Assembly (NCBI GenBank): GCA_946807835.1
Contig: OX327700.1
Span: 21,488,001-21,552,000, forward strand
Length of the DNA: 64,000 nucleotides
DNA from: Ailanthus altissimus
Taxonomy: Eukaryota; Streptophyta; Magnoliopsida; Sapindales; Simaroubaceae
Reading direction: 5' to 3'
Part shown: piece after piece, positions 24,799 to 36,336 of the stretch
Numbering within the stretch: the first letter of the stretch is position 1
Layout of the letters: every line of letters begins with the position of its first letter
Made by a program: the position numbers and the translations under genes
The notes under the pieces: model-generated
Seen by the model: only the letters and a program-made list of their open reading frames with translations
Told to the model about the DNA's origin: nothing
The model's database searches: none

Positions 24799-24945
24799 TG
24801 GGAAAATGATCTAGTAGGTTACATAACTCACTATTTGGTGAGCAACAATACTACATGGCGTTGTTTGGTTAATCCACAACCCTAGCACTGTTTAGATGCA
24901 CTACAGAATTGTGCCACGTCGACATATGTTGAGTTATGTTGTTAT
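24799..24945. repeat. Extra segment inside the 3' LTR
   Basis: Compared with the 5' LTR, the 3' LTR contains about 110-150 additional bases after an (AT)n run at 24780-24798. The segment includes AGGTTACATAACTCACT on the left and TTGAGTTATGTTGTTATC on the right, which are partly inverted, so it may be a small MITE. Exact ends are uncertain. Confidence 0.45.
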
Positions 24946-25325
24946 CTATATAATGATTCACAGAGTAACAACATAATAACAATATAGTCCTTTTAGTTTC
25001 CTCTGGATCTACCCGGTTCTTTCTCTCTGTTAACAAAAGAAAAATAAATCACAAGCGTAGCTCCAAACTTTACATGGTTTAACAGAGTGTCTACAACTAG
25101 AGAGATAAATAGACAAAATCTAGATACAAACGAGAAGACAATAGTTGGGTAAATGCAACTGACTTCACAACAAGGCCTTTATACTCACAAGCGAAACTGA
25201 ATAACTCAAATGAAAGCCACCAAAGTATTATAATGCTTAGTATTTGTTGCTTGAGCAAGTATACACAAACATAAAGAGACTGATAATTCAATATAAACCG
25301 AAAAATTGAGGCATAGAGAGGTAAA

Positions 25326-25722
25326 TTAACCTTCAATGGACGAGCCCGCTACACTAGGAAGCCTGGAAACAAGACAAGCGGCTGAAATTGCACTGTGGAC
25401 GGGCACAAGAGTGCTCAATTCTCGTCGTACCAACCTAAATAAATACCCAAAAATGTCAGCTCTACAGTAATTTTTTTAAGAAAACCAAAAAAATTATATG
25501 ATATCATTTATATAAGGAGAAGATGTACCTGGAAGGAGAAAGAGCGGGGAAATTGCGGGGCGGGCAAGGGAGTCTGAAATTGGAGGGAACGGAACCGTTT
25601 GAGAGTGAGACTTGAGAGGGCCTTGTAAGTGTTGCTGTTGCGGTTCTTGATGGTGTCAATCTCAAGATTGTACGTGCAAGAGTTGATGTGGATCGTCCTG
25701 TTATTGTAGCTGCTGCTGCCAT
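25326..25722 (-). CDS. NFD6: NFD6/NOXY2-like mitochondrial protein (100 aa, two exons)
   Basis: Exon 1 is 25722-25529 and exon 2 is 25434-25326. The intron 25528-25435 has GT...AG ends and splits an Arg codon (AG|G). Start MAAAATITGRSTSTLARTIL gives a Ser/Thr/Arg-rich, acid-free N terminus typical of a mitochondrial presequence. Exon 2 encodes RRELSTLVPVHSAISAACLV and SRLPS, the conserved C-terminal block of the NUCLEAR FUSION DEFECTIVE 6 / NONRESPONDING TO OXYLIPINS 2 family of small plant mitochondrial proteins, whose molecular activity is not well defined. The stop is at 25328-25326. GAAG|GTTAAT just before the stop could be an alternative donor leading to a different C terminus, as is common in this family. 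NFD6 versus NOXY2 orthology is not resolved. Confidence 0.82.
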
Positions 25723-25851
25723 TTCCGATTTTTCGGATTTCTTGTTCTGTTCAACCCTAAACCTCTGCAAAACCTCCCAAATCAAATAAACTCTCAATTC
25801 ATTTGATTGCGGATGACGCTGCGCTCTGTTCAATGTTCGCCTCCATTTTAA

Positions 25852-25876
25852 TGGGCCACGCCTTCGCTGGAGCCCA
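25852..25876 (-). promoter_or_regulatory. Site II-type promoter motifs upstream of the NFD6-like gene
   Basis: TGGGCC at 25852-25857 (plus strand) and TGGGCT at 25871-25876 (minus strand) lie 130-155 bases upstream of the start codon. Paired TGGGCY site II elements are a known feature of plant promoters for nuclear-encoded mitochondrial and ribosomal proteins. Function here is inferred from position and motif only. Confidence 0.5.
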
Positions 25877-25909
25877 TCAGCTTTTGGACGTGGGAACGGT
25901 ACATGAATT

Positions 25910-26100
25910 TTTTTTTAAATAATAATATTATATATTCTAAATTTAAATTTTAAATAAAATATTAAATAATTTTGTAATTTTTAAAATTATTTATTATATT
26001 ATTTTTTTCACTTAATCGTTACTTGATATTTTATTTTAAATTCAAATTTTAAAATATAATTTAATAAATATAACATTACTTTTTTTCAAAAAATATTGCA
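25910..26100. mobile_element. AT-rich palindromic MITE-like element, copy C
   Basis: AAATTTAAATTTTAAATAAAAT on the left mirrors ATTTTATTTTAAATTCAAATTT on the right around a centre containing TTTTTAAAATTATTTATTA. The layout matches copies at 11110, 12545 and 44590. It lies in the upstream region of the NFD6-like gene. Confidence 0.6.
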
Positions 26101-26160
26101 AAACTTCTTAACCTCAATAATACCACTTGTTAAGTTAATTGAATGCTTATTAGATTAAAC

Positions 26161-27225
26161 TAAAGGTGTCTAGTTTGATTTGGTTTTGATTTTGATTTTG
26201 GTTAAAATTAAATTAAATTGTGTTTTTTCAGTTCAAGGAGAACTGAAAAAAAAAATTTATTATAAAAACTAAATTAGATTGAGTTGATTTTTTTTTAATT
26301 ATGTCGGCTTAATTTTTTTATTTTTTAAGTTAATTAAAAAATAATTTGGCAACATAACTAGCTACAGAATCAAAGTATTTATTGGATTAGATTAAAAATA
26401 TTAAATTCGATCTGATTTTGATCAAAATTAAATTAAATTGTGATTTTTTAATCTTTTTTAAAGGAAAATTGAAAACAAAATTAAATTTACTATAAAAATT
26501 CGAACCCATTTTTTCAGCTCAGTTCAATTTTCTAATTTTTTAAGTTAATTAAAAGAAAGTAGCAATGTAACTAAGAAATCCAACCTATGACCTGCAAGAA
26601 CCATCACTACTATTTAACCAACTTAGCTAAGTTGGTTTTTAAGCTACAGAATTAGTTTCCTTATATTTCACTAGAAAATATTATAATTGAAAATTCCAAT
26701 TAGTAAGATTCGAACTTGTGAACTAATGATAATACTAAGACTATATAATCATTGAAATAAAGTTGAGTTTTGCACCAAAATACAATCTATTTTATTATAT
26801 AGAGACTTCTCTATTCATTTTACCAACTGAATTAAAAGTTGATTTTTAAACCAAAATATGTTATTTTTATATTAATATTTTAACGTATTAATAATTAAAA
26901 AAATATTTTGTAACAAGATTCGAGTCATGGACCTTTTAAAGAATGCGCTTTGTCAACTAACCAAAGTTGATATTAAGATTACATTTTATACATTACATTT
27001 CTTATATTTAATTTTAAAATATTAATAACTAAAAAAATTGATTTTTCAGTTTGATTTCAATTTTTAACAAAACTGAATTAAAGCCAATCGATTTTTTTTA
27101 TTTTTTATTTTTTTTAAACTAATTAATTTTTTTTTTAGTAAAAATTGAACCGAACTAATTAAATTAGTTTGGTCTGAATCAACTTTTTCGATTCTCAAAT
27201 TTTATTTTTGTTTTGCCATCCTTAA
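26161..27225. mobile_element. Possible decayed hAT-like element
   Basis: The left edge reads TAAAGGTGTCTAGTTTGATT and the right edge, on the other strand, TTAAGGATGGCAAAAC. Both resemble degraded hAT-type termini. The interior is a mosaic of AAATTAAATTAAATTG and GATTTTGATTTTGG words. No target duplication is visible. The call rests on weak inverted ends. Confidence 0.3.
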
Positions 27226-28500
27226 TTTGAATTATGTGAATTTGGTTGATAATTTATTTAATTTATAAAAAAAATTATAAATTCATATTCAATTTAATCT
27301 GATCAAAAACTATAATAAAAAGACATTAATTTTTATTTAAAAGTGTCAACTAAGTTGAAACATTCAAGTCCAAAAATAAGTTAATCTCATTGTGTTATTG
27401 ATCAACTCGTCAATTTATATTATAAGCTATTGGTGGATGACTAGAGAGTACATTTTAAGCTAACTAATCTTATTAACAAAAATTTAACACCAAGATAATG
27501 CAACAATCAAAAAATACTTAAATTTAGCAAAAATAATTAATTTTTTTATACAAATTATGCCCACTTATTTTTTTTACTTTTGATATAATGAAACAAATAT
27601 ATTAATGATATATTTTTTAAATTATTTTATTTATAAATATGACGATATTAATTTATTTGAATTGAATAAAATTTTAATAAATTTGTTGAAGTAAATTCAC
27701 GAACTAATTTACTAATTGCATTTTTCAAAATTTTTTTAACAAAATTCAATCCATCAATCATTCAAAAGTAACAAAAAGCAAATCAATTTAAATGAAATCG
27801 GACGAGTTATGCGGATTAAATTAGATTATGAACACGCCTAGTCAATATTTCTATTTTTTCATATCAAGTGATTTGTGAATTCATTTATTAACTGATAAGA
27901 ATTTGTGATTAATTATTCTAAATACTATTAATATTTACCATCAATAGATCATCGATAAACTACTAGAGATAGAAAAATTGGGATATTAATTTAAAACGTA
28001 TAACATTTCTCTTTTTAACTAAATTATTTTTCTTTCCTAACTAATGAATCGCCAAACCTATCCCATTTTCAATATCAAAACAAATAAGAATGTCCATTTA
28101 AAAAAAAAAAAAGGCAATGTTAATTAACTATATGCAAATCATTTCATATCAAATAAACTAATGGTGCATTTTTAGTTACCTAGAATAGGATTTGTAAGAA
28201 TTTAGGTGGATAAGAATTAAATTGAAGAATCATAATAAAAAAAGATATTATTATAAATATTCTTGAGTTATAGTCAAATAATATCGATATTTTTAATTTT
28301 AAAAAATATATAATAATATTCGATTGTTAGAGAATCTTTTATTAAAATTAATTAAAAAATAGGTAAAATTATTATTTTATTATTATTTTGTCCAATCAAT
28401 CTTTATCCCTTATCAAATACTTTTCTATTCTTGTAACCAAACAATAAATAATTACTTTTTAAAAAAATAACTAAGAAAAATTAGCCAATAACCACAAATG
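27226..28500. other. Gene-free, very AT-rich sequence
   Basis: I see no coding frames, RNA signals or clear element ends. Confidence 0.5.
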
Positions 28501-28515
28501 GCTGCCGTACATAGT

Positions 28516-28663
28516 CACATTTGACCACATTTTGCAGCGACTATTTGTGGCTGCATTTGTAATGGCCATAAATGACCATTGCATGTGGCCACATTTGGTC
28601 GCATTTTGTAGCAGCTATTTGTGGCTGCAATTGCAACGGACATAAATGATCTTTGCTTGCAAC
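28516..28663. repeat. 74-bp tandem repeat, two copies, CACTA-like
   Basis: Unit 1 is 28516-28589 and unit 2 is 28590 to about 28663. Both contain CACATTTGRYCRCATTTTG and CTATTTGTGGCTGCAWTTG. Upstream, TAAGAAAAATTAGCCAATAA resembles the CACTACAAGAAAAA start of CACTA transposons, which carry such subterminal repeats. The identification is inferential. Confidence 0.6.
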
Positions 28664-29831
28664 TAAAACTTGGTCACCGTCAACATTTTACTTTATTTAT
28701 TTATTTATTTGTTTAATTTTATATTTTAATATAAAAATTATATTATTAACTAAAATTTAAGAAATAAAAAAGATTTAATTATTTTGTTATTAAATTTTGA
28801 AATTTCTTATGAAAAATTATTTTTTCTCGTTTGTTGTGCAATGTTATTTTATTACTTTTAATTTATAATAGTAATTTGGTCATTTTATACAATTTTATTA
28901 AAATTAATGAAATATTTTTTAAGAGGTAAGTATTAGTACTTATTTTTTAAATTTTGAGATATCGATGATATTAAGCCAAAGCTTAAGGATATAATATCCC
29001 TAATAAAAAAAATTGTTTACTTGTGTTATAGAAATTATAATTGAAATAATTGTTTATGTTATTAATGTGTGTACTTTAAATTTGAAATGGAAATGGAATC
29101 TTGTAAAATTTTAAATATGCCATTTTCTAATAAAATTTAAAAAATAAATGAATAATAATTGATATTAGCAACAGTAACAATAATTATAATATTACTATTC
29201 AATATAAATATCTACAATAATAATAATAAATTAATAAATTAAATTTATATTGATTTTTAATTTTAAAAAATTAAATTTATCTCTTTGATTCATTTCTAAT
29301 CTGAATGAGGTGGGGAATCTCAATCCAATTCTCTTGTATGGCACGCCAAAGTTTTGTAACTGCCATTTTTTACGATGGTGATCGCTGACGAGAACGTGGT
29401 GACCACCTTTTTAGTGTGGGCTTCACATGGGTTTCATTAGTAGACTGACAAACCCAACATGTATTGGAGTTGGTAAATAAATGAGCGGGGATTGCTGGAT
29501 CTTAGCATTCAGACGTCTAAAATTTGCTCGTAGTTTGTTCCATCAAGAGTGTGTATGTTTTCAGTGAGCCTCCAAATTCCATAAACATGCATTACAATGT
29601 CATAGCTTTTGTACAAATAAGCTATGGGTATTGATTGAAACATATAACATTATTTTAGAATGCCACTGTGCTCTGTAAATTTCAAAATGAAAAGGTTATG
29701 GATCTTGTATCCTAACAGTCTCTGAAAATTTACATTTATAATTAATAATCATTTGCCCATCTCAGAATTCAGAGTAATTTGGCATTATCTTCCGTTAGTT
29801 CTGAAGACCTATATATATAGCATCTTTATAA
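28664..29831. other. Gene-free AT-rich interval
   Basis: I see no supportable gene. The last few hundred bases would be downstream sequence of the minus-strand phosphatase pseudogene. Confidence 0.45.
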
Positions 29832-30196
29832 TTAAAACTCTCCATCATCTATAATTGATTTCGCAATGGGAATTGACCATCTACCCAAATGGGCAGTGAA
29901 GTTTATGCACTAATGCTCTTCCAGTGGGTCCATCAGGGAAGTCGATGATACTAATGCTCTTAGCATCAATATGAAATGATCTCATCCATTCTTTTGTGAG
30001 ATTAGGCAATGCGCCATCAATGCTATGGGAGCTGCAGGTTTACCAACTACAACTACAATTTTTTCTGGCTCATATTCATCAGATAGTTTAGTCAACAGTG
30101 ATTGCCAAGCTTTCCCAGACTGATTCCACAATGTTGAGAGAACTTCATCATCAAATCCTTGTAACCAACCAGGCTGAAAAGGAACCTCTACCACAT

Positions 30197-30523
30197 CCTA
30201 TGGCAAAAGCAAGGAAATGATCAGAGAAACAAACTCTGAGAAAAAATTTCAATTAGCCTCACTTGGCAAAAGATGATCCAATGCATGGATGCTTCACAGA
30301 AATGTAGATTTAAATTTTTTGCATGCAAGGTTATATTACAAATGTCAAAATATTATCTGATTCCATATAAATAAACACAGGTTTTCAATGGGAACTATGC
30401 AGCTTCATTTTCATTCCTTTAATCCTTAAATCTAAAATTTGCAATACTTCCCTAGAAAACCAATGTTGGTACTTAACATTCCATTGACTACCCTTTTAAC
30501 ATTTTATTGTCAGCATTTTTTCT
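30197..30523. other. Presumed pseudogene intron
   Basis: This is intron-like sequence upstream (minus strand) of the last exon. The acceptor CATAG lies just before the exon start at 30197. No further exon is recognised here. Confidence 0.4.
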
Positions 30524-30734
30524 GGGGAAAACCACCATAACCCCCTCAGTTTTTTATATATACCACTTTGCCCCTTAAGTTTTTTAATTTATTGTCCCTT
30601 TTTGAAAGGTTTTCAAAGGAGAAATGGTATTAAAAAAATTAACAATTACCCTGTTAAAATGGGCTAATGTGTATTTTTAAAAAGGCAAAAAGTGGTATAT
30701 ATGAAAAAACTTAGGGAATAATTATGGTGTCCCT
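30524..30734. mobile_element. MITE with about 48-bp inverted ends
   Basis: GGGGAAAACCACCATAACCC, then AGTTTTTTATATATACCACTTT on the left is mirrored on the right (minus-strand AGGGACACCATAATTATTCC, then AGTTTTTTCATATATACCACTTT). Total length is about 211 bp with no coding capacity. It lies 44 bases left of the copia 5' LTR. Family not assigned. Confidence 0.65.
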
Positions 30735-31054
30735 TATGTCTGTTATACACATTAACAATTACAAAAAAATTTGAAATTGTTGAAAAAAAAATGAATATTT
30801 GACTGAGAATCCTTCTTATATAATTCTTGTATAGATAGTATACCTTGTATTATAAAATATTCTTTATATAGATCATATATACATATTTCTTATACAGGTC
30901 GTATTTTTATGTAAAGTAGATTTGTAGCCTATATAAAAGTCTCTTCTTGTAATATATTTTTTAAAAGTAAAATATACAATTTCTTTATATTCAGAGCATA
31001 TTTTTTGTCTTTTCAAGGACTTATTCCTTGTTTTTTAAACCCTAGCCTCCCACA

Positions 31055-31910
31055 ATGTCTAAATCTAAACCTGATGAAAATCATACTCCCAACTCCGACT
31101 CTTACTCTGTTCAAATAACCACTATACGCCTTAATGGAGATAATTTTCTCTGTTGTAATCCGTGCACATGTATATTCGAGGGAAAGGAAAAATTGAATAC
31201 CTAACCAATGATACAATGGCACTAGATTCTAAAGACAAAACTTATGCCACTTGGGTTGTAGAAAATTCCATGATTATGGCTTGGTTTGTTTACTCCATGG
31301 AAGAAGATATTGCCTCCAACTATACGTGCTATCCGACTACCAAGGAACTCTAGGATAATATTCACCAAATGTTCTGATCTTGAAAATCAATCCCAAGTGT
31401 ACGAACTACAACTATGTCTTGAAGAGATTAGACAATAAGGAGATAGTGTTACAAGGTATTTCAATTTTTTAAAAAGATTGTTGCAGGATTTAGATGCATT
31501 CAATGACTATGAGTGAAAATCTCCTGCTGATTGCAATCACCATACAAAGATAATGGAAAATAATTGTATCTATAAATTTTTCAATAGCCTAAATGTAAAA
31601 TTTAATGAAGTAAGGGAAAGGATCATTGGTTGTGGTTCCCTTTCTTCTCTTAGAAAGGTGTTTGTTGAAGTCCAAAGAGAGAAAAGTTGTTATAATGTTA
31701 TGCTTGGAAAAAAAAAGGCTATTGCACTAATTAAAAAATCAACTTTAGTTGCTACTGAAGCAAACGTGAGTAAAACTTCAAATAGCCAGCGTATAACTGA
31801 AGACATGAATGGGAAATAGTATGATTTCTCCAAAAAAAAAACCTTGCTTTTCGTGTAAAACATGTTGGAAGATTTATAGTAAACCTGTCGACTGAAAGAG
31901 CAACAAGCCT
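31055..31910 (+). pseudogene. copia gag remnant
   Basis: An ATG at 31055 opens a frame with QITTIRLNGDNF, typical of the copia gag N terminus (UBN2-type). After a frameshift, MYIRGKGKIEYLTND and TYATWVVENSMIMAW continue in another frame (31162-31353). Further pieces follow at 31380-31500 and 31553-31819. A broken zinc-knuckle region (PCFSCK, then TCWKIYSKP) follows near 31845-31900. Confidence 0.8.
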
Positions 31911-32019
31911 AAAAACAAATCTGCTTGTACAAATGAGGCTGATGCTGGTCCTTTTAGTAAAGAGCAGATGAATCAACTTCTGAACCTGCTAAAATCTAAT
32001 CAAGATTCTGGTATTCATA

Positions 32020-32364
32020 ATGTTTCTTTGGATCAAACAGGTAGCAACTCTAGTGCTCTCTCATGTCATTCTAGTGCTTCAATTTGGATCATTGAATTCG
32101 GGTGCCTCTAATCACATGTTTTTCATTCTTATTTACCTTATTCTGATAATAAAAAAGTTAGAATTGCAAATGAAAATTTTTCTTGCAATAATTTTTCATC
32201 TATTGCAAGAAAAATTTTCATCAAAATTTATAAAACAAATTACCCTAAAATCTGTCCTTCATGTCCCTAATATTACATGTAATCTCTTATCTGTGGGTCA
32301 ACTTTTAAAATATTCTAATTGTTGTGTTACTTTTTTTATTCGCATTGTGATTTTCAAGATTTGA
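32020..32364 (+). pseudogene. copia protease remnant
   Basis: SGASNHM and LHVPNITCNLLSVGQLLKY identify the retropepsin-like protease. One extra base falls exactly at the codon for the active-site Asp, so the open frame reads NSGA where the family has DSGA, and the upstream WII lies in another frame. The lesion alone would abolish polyprotein processing. Confidence 0.78.
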
Positions 32365-32497
32365 GAATAGGGATAATGATTTGCAGTGCTAAAATGGTGG
32401 ATGGTCTATAGTACTTTGATGACAACATTCTTCAAAATAAATAAGCTCAATGACTTAGCACTAGTATTAGCTCTCTCTCTCTATTCTTGAACAAATA

Positions 32498-33266
32498 ATG
32501 ACTTGGCATTTTAGACTAGGTCATCCTAGTTTTTCTTATTTGAAATATTTTTTTCCTGCTTTATTTAAAATTGTTGATTACTCATCTTTTCCATGTGAAA
32601 GTTGTCATTTATCAAAAAGCCATTATACTAGTTACAAACCAAAACTATATTGTGCCTTAAAACCATTTTACTTGATTCATAGTGATGCTTGGGGTCATTC
32701 AAAAATTACCACATCTTTTGGAAAAAAAAATGGTTTATAACTTTTTATAGATGGTGACACTTGGCTACATTGGGTATATCTGACAAATGATAAATCTAAA
32801 GTTCAATATTTGTTCAAAACGTTTTTCAATATGGTTGAAAACCAGTTTCAAACAAAAATACAAATCTTTCATTTTAATAATAGAATTGAGTATTTCAACC
32901 AAGTCTTGGGAAAGATTTTTTTAAAGAAAAAAGGATTTAATATCAATCTACTTGTAGTGACACTCCCTAACAAAATGGTATTTCTAAAAGAAAATATAGA
33001 CATTTACTTGAAGAAACACATGTCATTATGTTCTCTATGCATGTTTAAAATATCTATAGGGAGATGCAATTTTAATAGCATCTTATTTGACAAATACAAT
33101 ACCAACTAGGATTTTAAAATACATTACACCTTTAAAGTGTTTCAAATTTTTTTTTCCCTAAATATCAACTTTTCTTTAATATACCATTGCAAATATTTGA
33201 GTGCATTGAATATGTTCACCTACCTAGTAGACTTCAATACAAAATTGATCTTAGGACAGAAAAATG
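32498..33266 (+). pseudogene. copia GAG-pre-integrase and integrase remnant, left part
   Basis: WHFRLGHPSFSYLKY and CESCHLSKSHYTSY with LIHSDAWGHSKI give the pre-integrase zinc-binding region (His/Cys pattern present). Integrase core pieces follow (DGDTWLHWVYLTNDKS, KTFFNMVENQFQTKI) with stops and frameshifts. The reading ends in LDLRTEK, where a hAT-type element is inserted; its continuation resumes at 34213. Confidence 0.78.
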
Positions 33267-34220
33267 TAGAGGTGGGCGAAATTCCTATTCCCATCCCAAA
33301 ATTTTGAGTCGGGACAGGAATGGGAAGGACTTCAAGACAAATATTTCTTTTCCCGAATAGGTCGAGTCGAGCTTGAAAAATTTCCAAACCCATTCAGCAA
33401 TTTTCTAAATCCAGATTTTTTTTAATTTTCAAAAATAAGCAAAACGATGTCATTTCATAAGGTCCGAAACAGTGCCGTTTGGCTTCAGAAGAATGAAAAA
33501 AAAAAAGTAAAAAACAAGCAAAGTGCAAAGTGCAAAGTGCAAACACAGCACCCCCACCCCCAACTTGCAGACACACTCTCAGTCTCAAAAAAGTTAGATC
33601 TCTCTCTCACAATCAACTATTTGCCTCTAACCTAAAGCCCCTGCACCGCCTTGAAGCACCATCAACTCAAGGCTAAACTATCATTCCACATGTAGTGACG
33701 TCGCTGTTCCACACACTGTGACGCCACTGCGGTCGTGTATCAGCCACCACCCAACCAATATCGTACGTCTGTCACCTATTTGTTACTTGGAAATATTTAG
33801 ATCAAGGCAAGCTTACTGTTACAGACTTAGTTGCCTTTTTTTTTTAATAATTTGTTGATGTGTTGAGTTTTATGTTGGTGGCCTGTATAGCGTTTTGCCA
33901 TTACAACAGTTTCTAGTCTTAGAGTTGCATGCTGTTATACCCAAATACATTATCGGTTAACCTATTACACCCATGAATCACATGAAATAATTTCGAACTA
34001 TAATCACCCGAGTGAATTTTCTTATTCATTTTGAATTTGTATGGACAAAATTACAACAAATTAGATACAGTTAATATGAACTAAGGATGAATTTAGCAAC
34101 TTTAAAACAAAAAAGATATAAAAAATTTTGAGAATTCCCAACCGGACCAGTCCCGTCCCGATTAGGTTCGGGTTGGTTCAGAAATTCTCAAACTTGAAAT
34201 TTCCCACCCCTAGAAAAATA
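33259..34220. mobile_element. Non-autonomous hAT element inserted in the copia integrase region
   Basis: The element proper is 33267-34212. Its ends are TAGAGGTGGGCGAAATTCC and, on the other strand, TAGGGGTGGGAAATTTCAAG. The 8-bp flanks GAAAAATG (33259-33266) and GAAAAATA (34213-34220) match at seven of eight bases, the target size of hAT transposons. The copia reading LDLRTEK stops at the left flank and FNGYAPNKRRYKCYNP resumes at the right flank, so the insertion site is confirmed by the interrupted protein. The interior has no transposase. It includes low-complexity GCAAAGT repeats and a stretch at 33600-33780 of higher G+C, possibly captured DNA. Confidence 0.87.
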
Positions 34221-36336
34221 TGCGTTTAATGGTTATGCTCCAAATAAAAGAAGATATAAGTGTTATAACCCTAAAATAAGAAAAATATTTGTTAGTATGG
34301 ATGTCTCATTTATTAAAAATCAGCTTTATTTTCGATAAAACTGTCTTTAGAGGAAAATGATAAAGAATAATAAAGCTCAATATTGGGGGAAAATAGTTCA
34401 TACGCCTAAATTTTTTTTCCTGGTAACAGATCTTGACAACACCTCTAATAGTCAATTAATTGATAACCAAAGTAAAGAAAAATGGGGAAATACAAGTCTA
34501 CCATTGTCAAACTTTGGTGACTAGCCAACAAAGGAAGAAATACTAAAATAGGATCACATTAATCCTACCTCAGAGCTTCGTGTTTATAAACACTCAAAGG
34601 AATACTCATCAACAAAATAAAGACGTACCTACAACTCTAGCATAAAACAAATCACTCTCTCCGAGCAATAGTCCTTCTTTTACTCCAAGTATCTCTGATC
34701 ATTTTCTGTCAGATTCCATTCCTAGTATTTGTGATCTAGATATATTTATAGCATTTAAAAAGGGAGTCTGAACCTGTATAAAACACTTTAATTGCAAATA
34801 TGTTTTTTACCAAGACTTTCTGAGTTATATAAAGCCTTTACCTCCAACTTGTTTATCCCAAGAACTATTCAGGAAACCCTAGATAATCCAAATTGAAAAT
34901 TAGCAATTTTGAAAGAAATGAATGCTCTAAAAAAGAATGGCACTTGGGAAATAGATAACCTACTAAGGAAGAAAAAAACAGTAGGATGTAAATGGGTGTT
35001 TACAGTTAAATGTAGAGCTAATAGAACTATAGAAAGGTACAAGGCGCGTTTAGTAGCAAAAGAATTTACACAGACACACAGTATTGATTATCATGAGATA
35101 TTTGCTCCAATCACAAAGATTAATTTAATCTATGTCTTACTATCATTAGCCGTTACTCTTGACTAGGCCTTACGCTAGTTAGATGTAAAAAAAATGCATT
35201 TTTAAATGGGGATTTAGAGGAGGAAGTTTTTATGAACCTACCATCAGGGTTTGAAGGATATTTGAGTGTAAAAAAGTATGCAAATTAAAAAAATTCTTAT
35301 ATGACTTCAAACAATCTCCTAGAGCGTGGTTTGAATGATTTGGGAAAACTATAAAATGTCGTGGATATACTTAAAGTCAAGCTAATCATACTTTATTCTA
35401 TAAGCACTTGAAAAAAGGAAATATTGCTATCTTAATTGTGTATGTTGATGATATAATATTGATAGGTGATGACCATGTTGAGCTCAACAGATTCAAAAAG
35501 ATTCTTGCTAATGACTTTGAGATTAAAGACTTAAAGTCCTTAAAGTACTTCCTCGGAATGGAGTTTGCAAGTCAAAAAGGGGCATCTTCATGTCTCAACG
35601 AAAATATTTACTTAATCTTCTTATAGAGATAGGTCTACTCTGTTGCAAGACAACAGAGACACCAATTAAACTTAATTTGAATCTCTAGCCTGCCAAACTT
35701 AAAGATGTAAAGAACAGTGAACAATTTCATCAACTTGTTGGTAAAGTGATTTATCTATCATATACCCGTCTAAATATCGCATTTGCAGTAAGCATGGTAA
35801 CTCAATTATGCATTTACTAGGTCCAGAACACTTCAAAGCAGCATATAGAATCCTAAAGTACTTAAAGGGATCATCAAAGAAGGGTTTATTGCTTGAAAAG
35901 CATGGCTATCCAAAAATTAAAGTTTATACAAATGCAGATTGGGTTGAGAGTACAACAGATTGAAGGTCAACCTCTAACTACTGTACGTTTGTTAAACCAT
36001 GTTACCTGGAATAATAAAAAACAGAATGTAGTGACAAGATGCAATGCAGAAGTTGAATTTAGATCAATTGCTGATGGATTTTGTGAGGTCTTGTGGATTA
36101 AAAGAATTTTAGTCGAAATGAAGGTCTCAAGTCCATCTCTAATAAAAGCATACTATGATAACAAAGCACCAACCTCAATAGCATACAATCTTGTACTTCA
36201 TGATAGAACCAAGCAAGTTGAAATAGACAAGCATTTCATCAAAGAAAAAATAGAAAACGGGCATATATGTATAGCCTATACACTTATTGATAAACAGATT
36301 GAAAATGTTCTTATAAAAGGATTGTCCAAGAAATAA
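34213..36336 (+). pseudogene. copia integrase end, reverse transcriptase and RNase H remnant
   Basis: FNGYAPNKRRYKCYNP with the following KIFVSMDVSF marks the end of the integrase region. Reverse transcriptase spans about 34890-35640: KKNGTWEI, VGCKWVFTVKC, YKARLVAKEFTQ and, after several stops, the catalytic YVDDIILIG with LKYFLGME. RNase H runs to 36336 with a degraded core and ends in IDKQIENVLIKGLSKK. Stops at 35164-35400 break the polymerase. Confidence 0.85.

Larger units (their letters stand above)
23225..25035 (+). mobile_element. Non-autonomous Ty1/copia-type LTR retrotransposon
   Basis: Two LTRs that start TGTTGAAGCTAAAATA and end TTAACA bracket about 1.1 kb of internal DNA. The 5' LTR is 23225-23510 and the 3' LTR 24637-25035. 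A tRNA-Met-type primer-binding site (TGGTATCA) abuts the 5' LTR at 23511, and a purine-rich GAATGGGAA precedes the 3' LTR. Flanks AAAGT (23220-23224) and AAAGA (25036-25040) match at four of five bases. The interior has no frame with copia motifs, so the element would need proteins from a relative. It sits about 300 bp downstream of the NFD6-like coding region. Confidence 0.8.
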
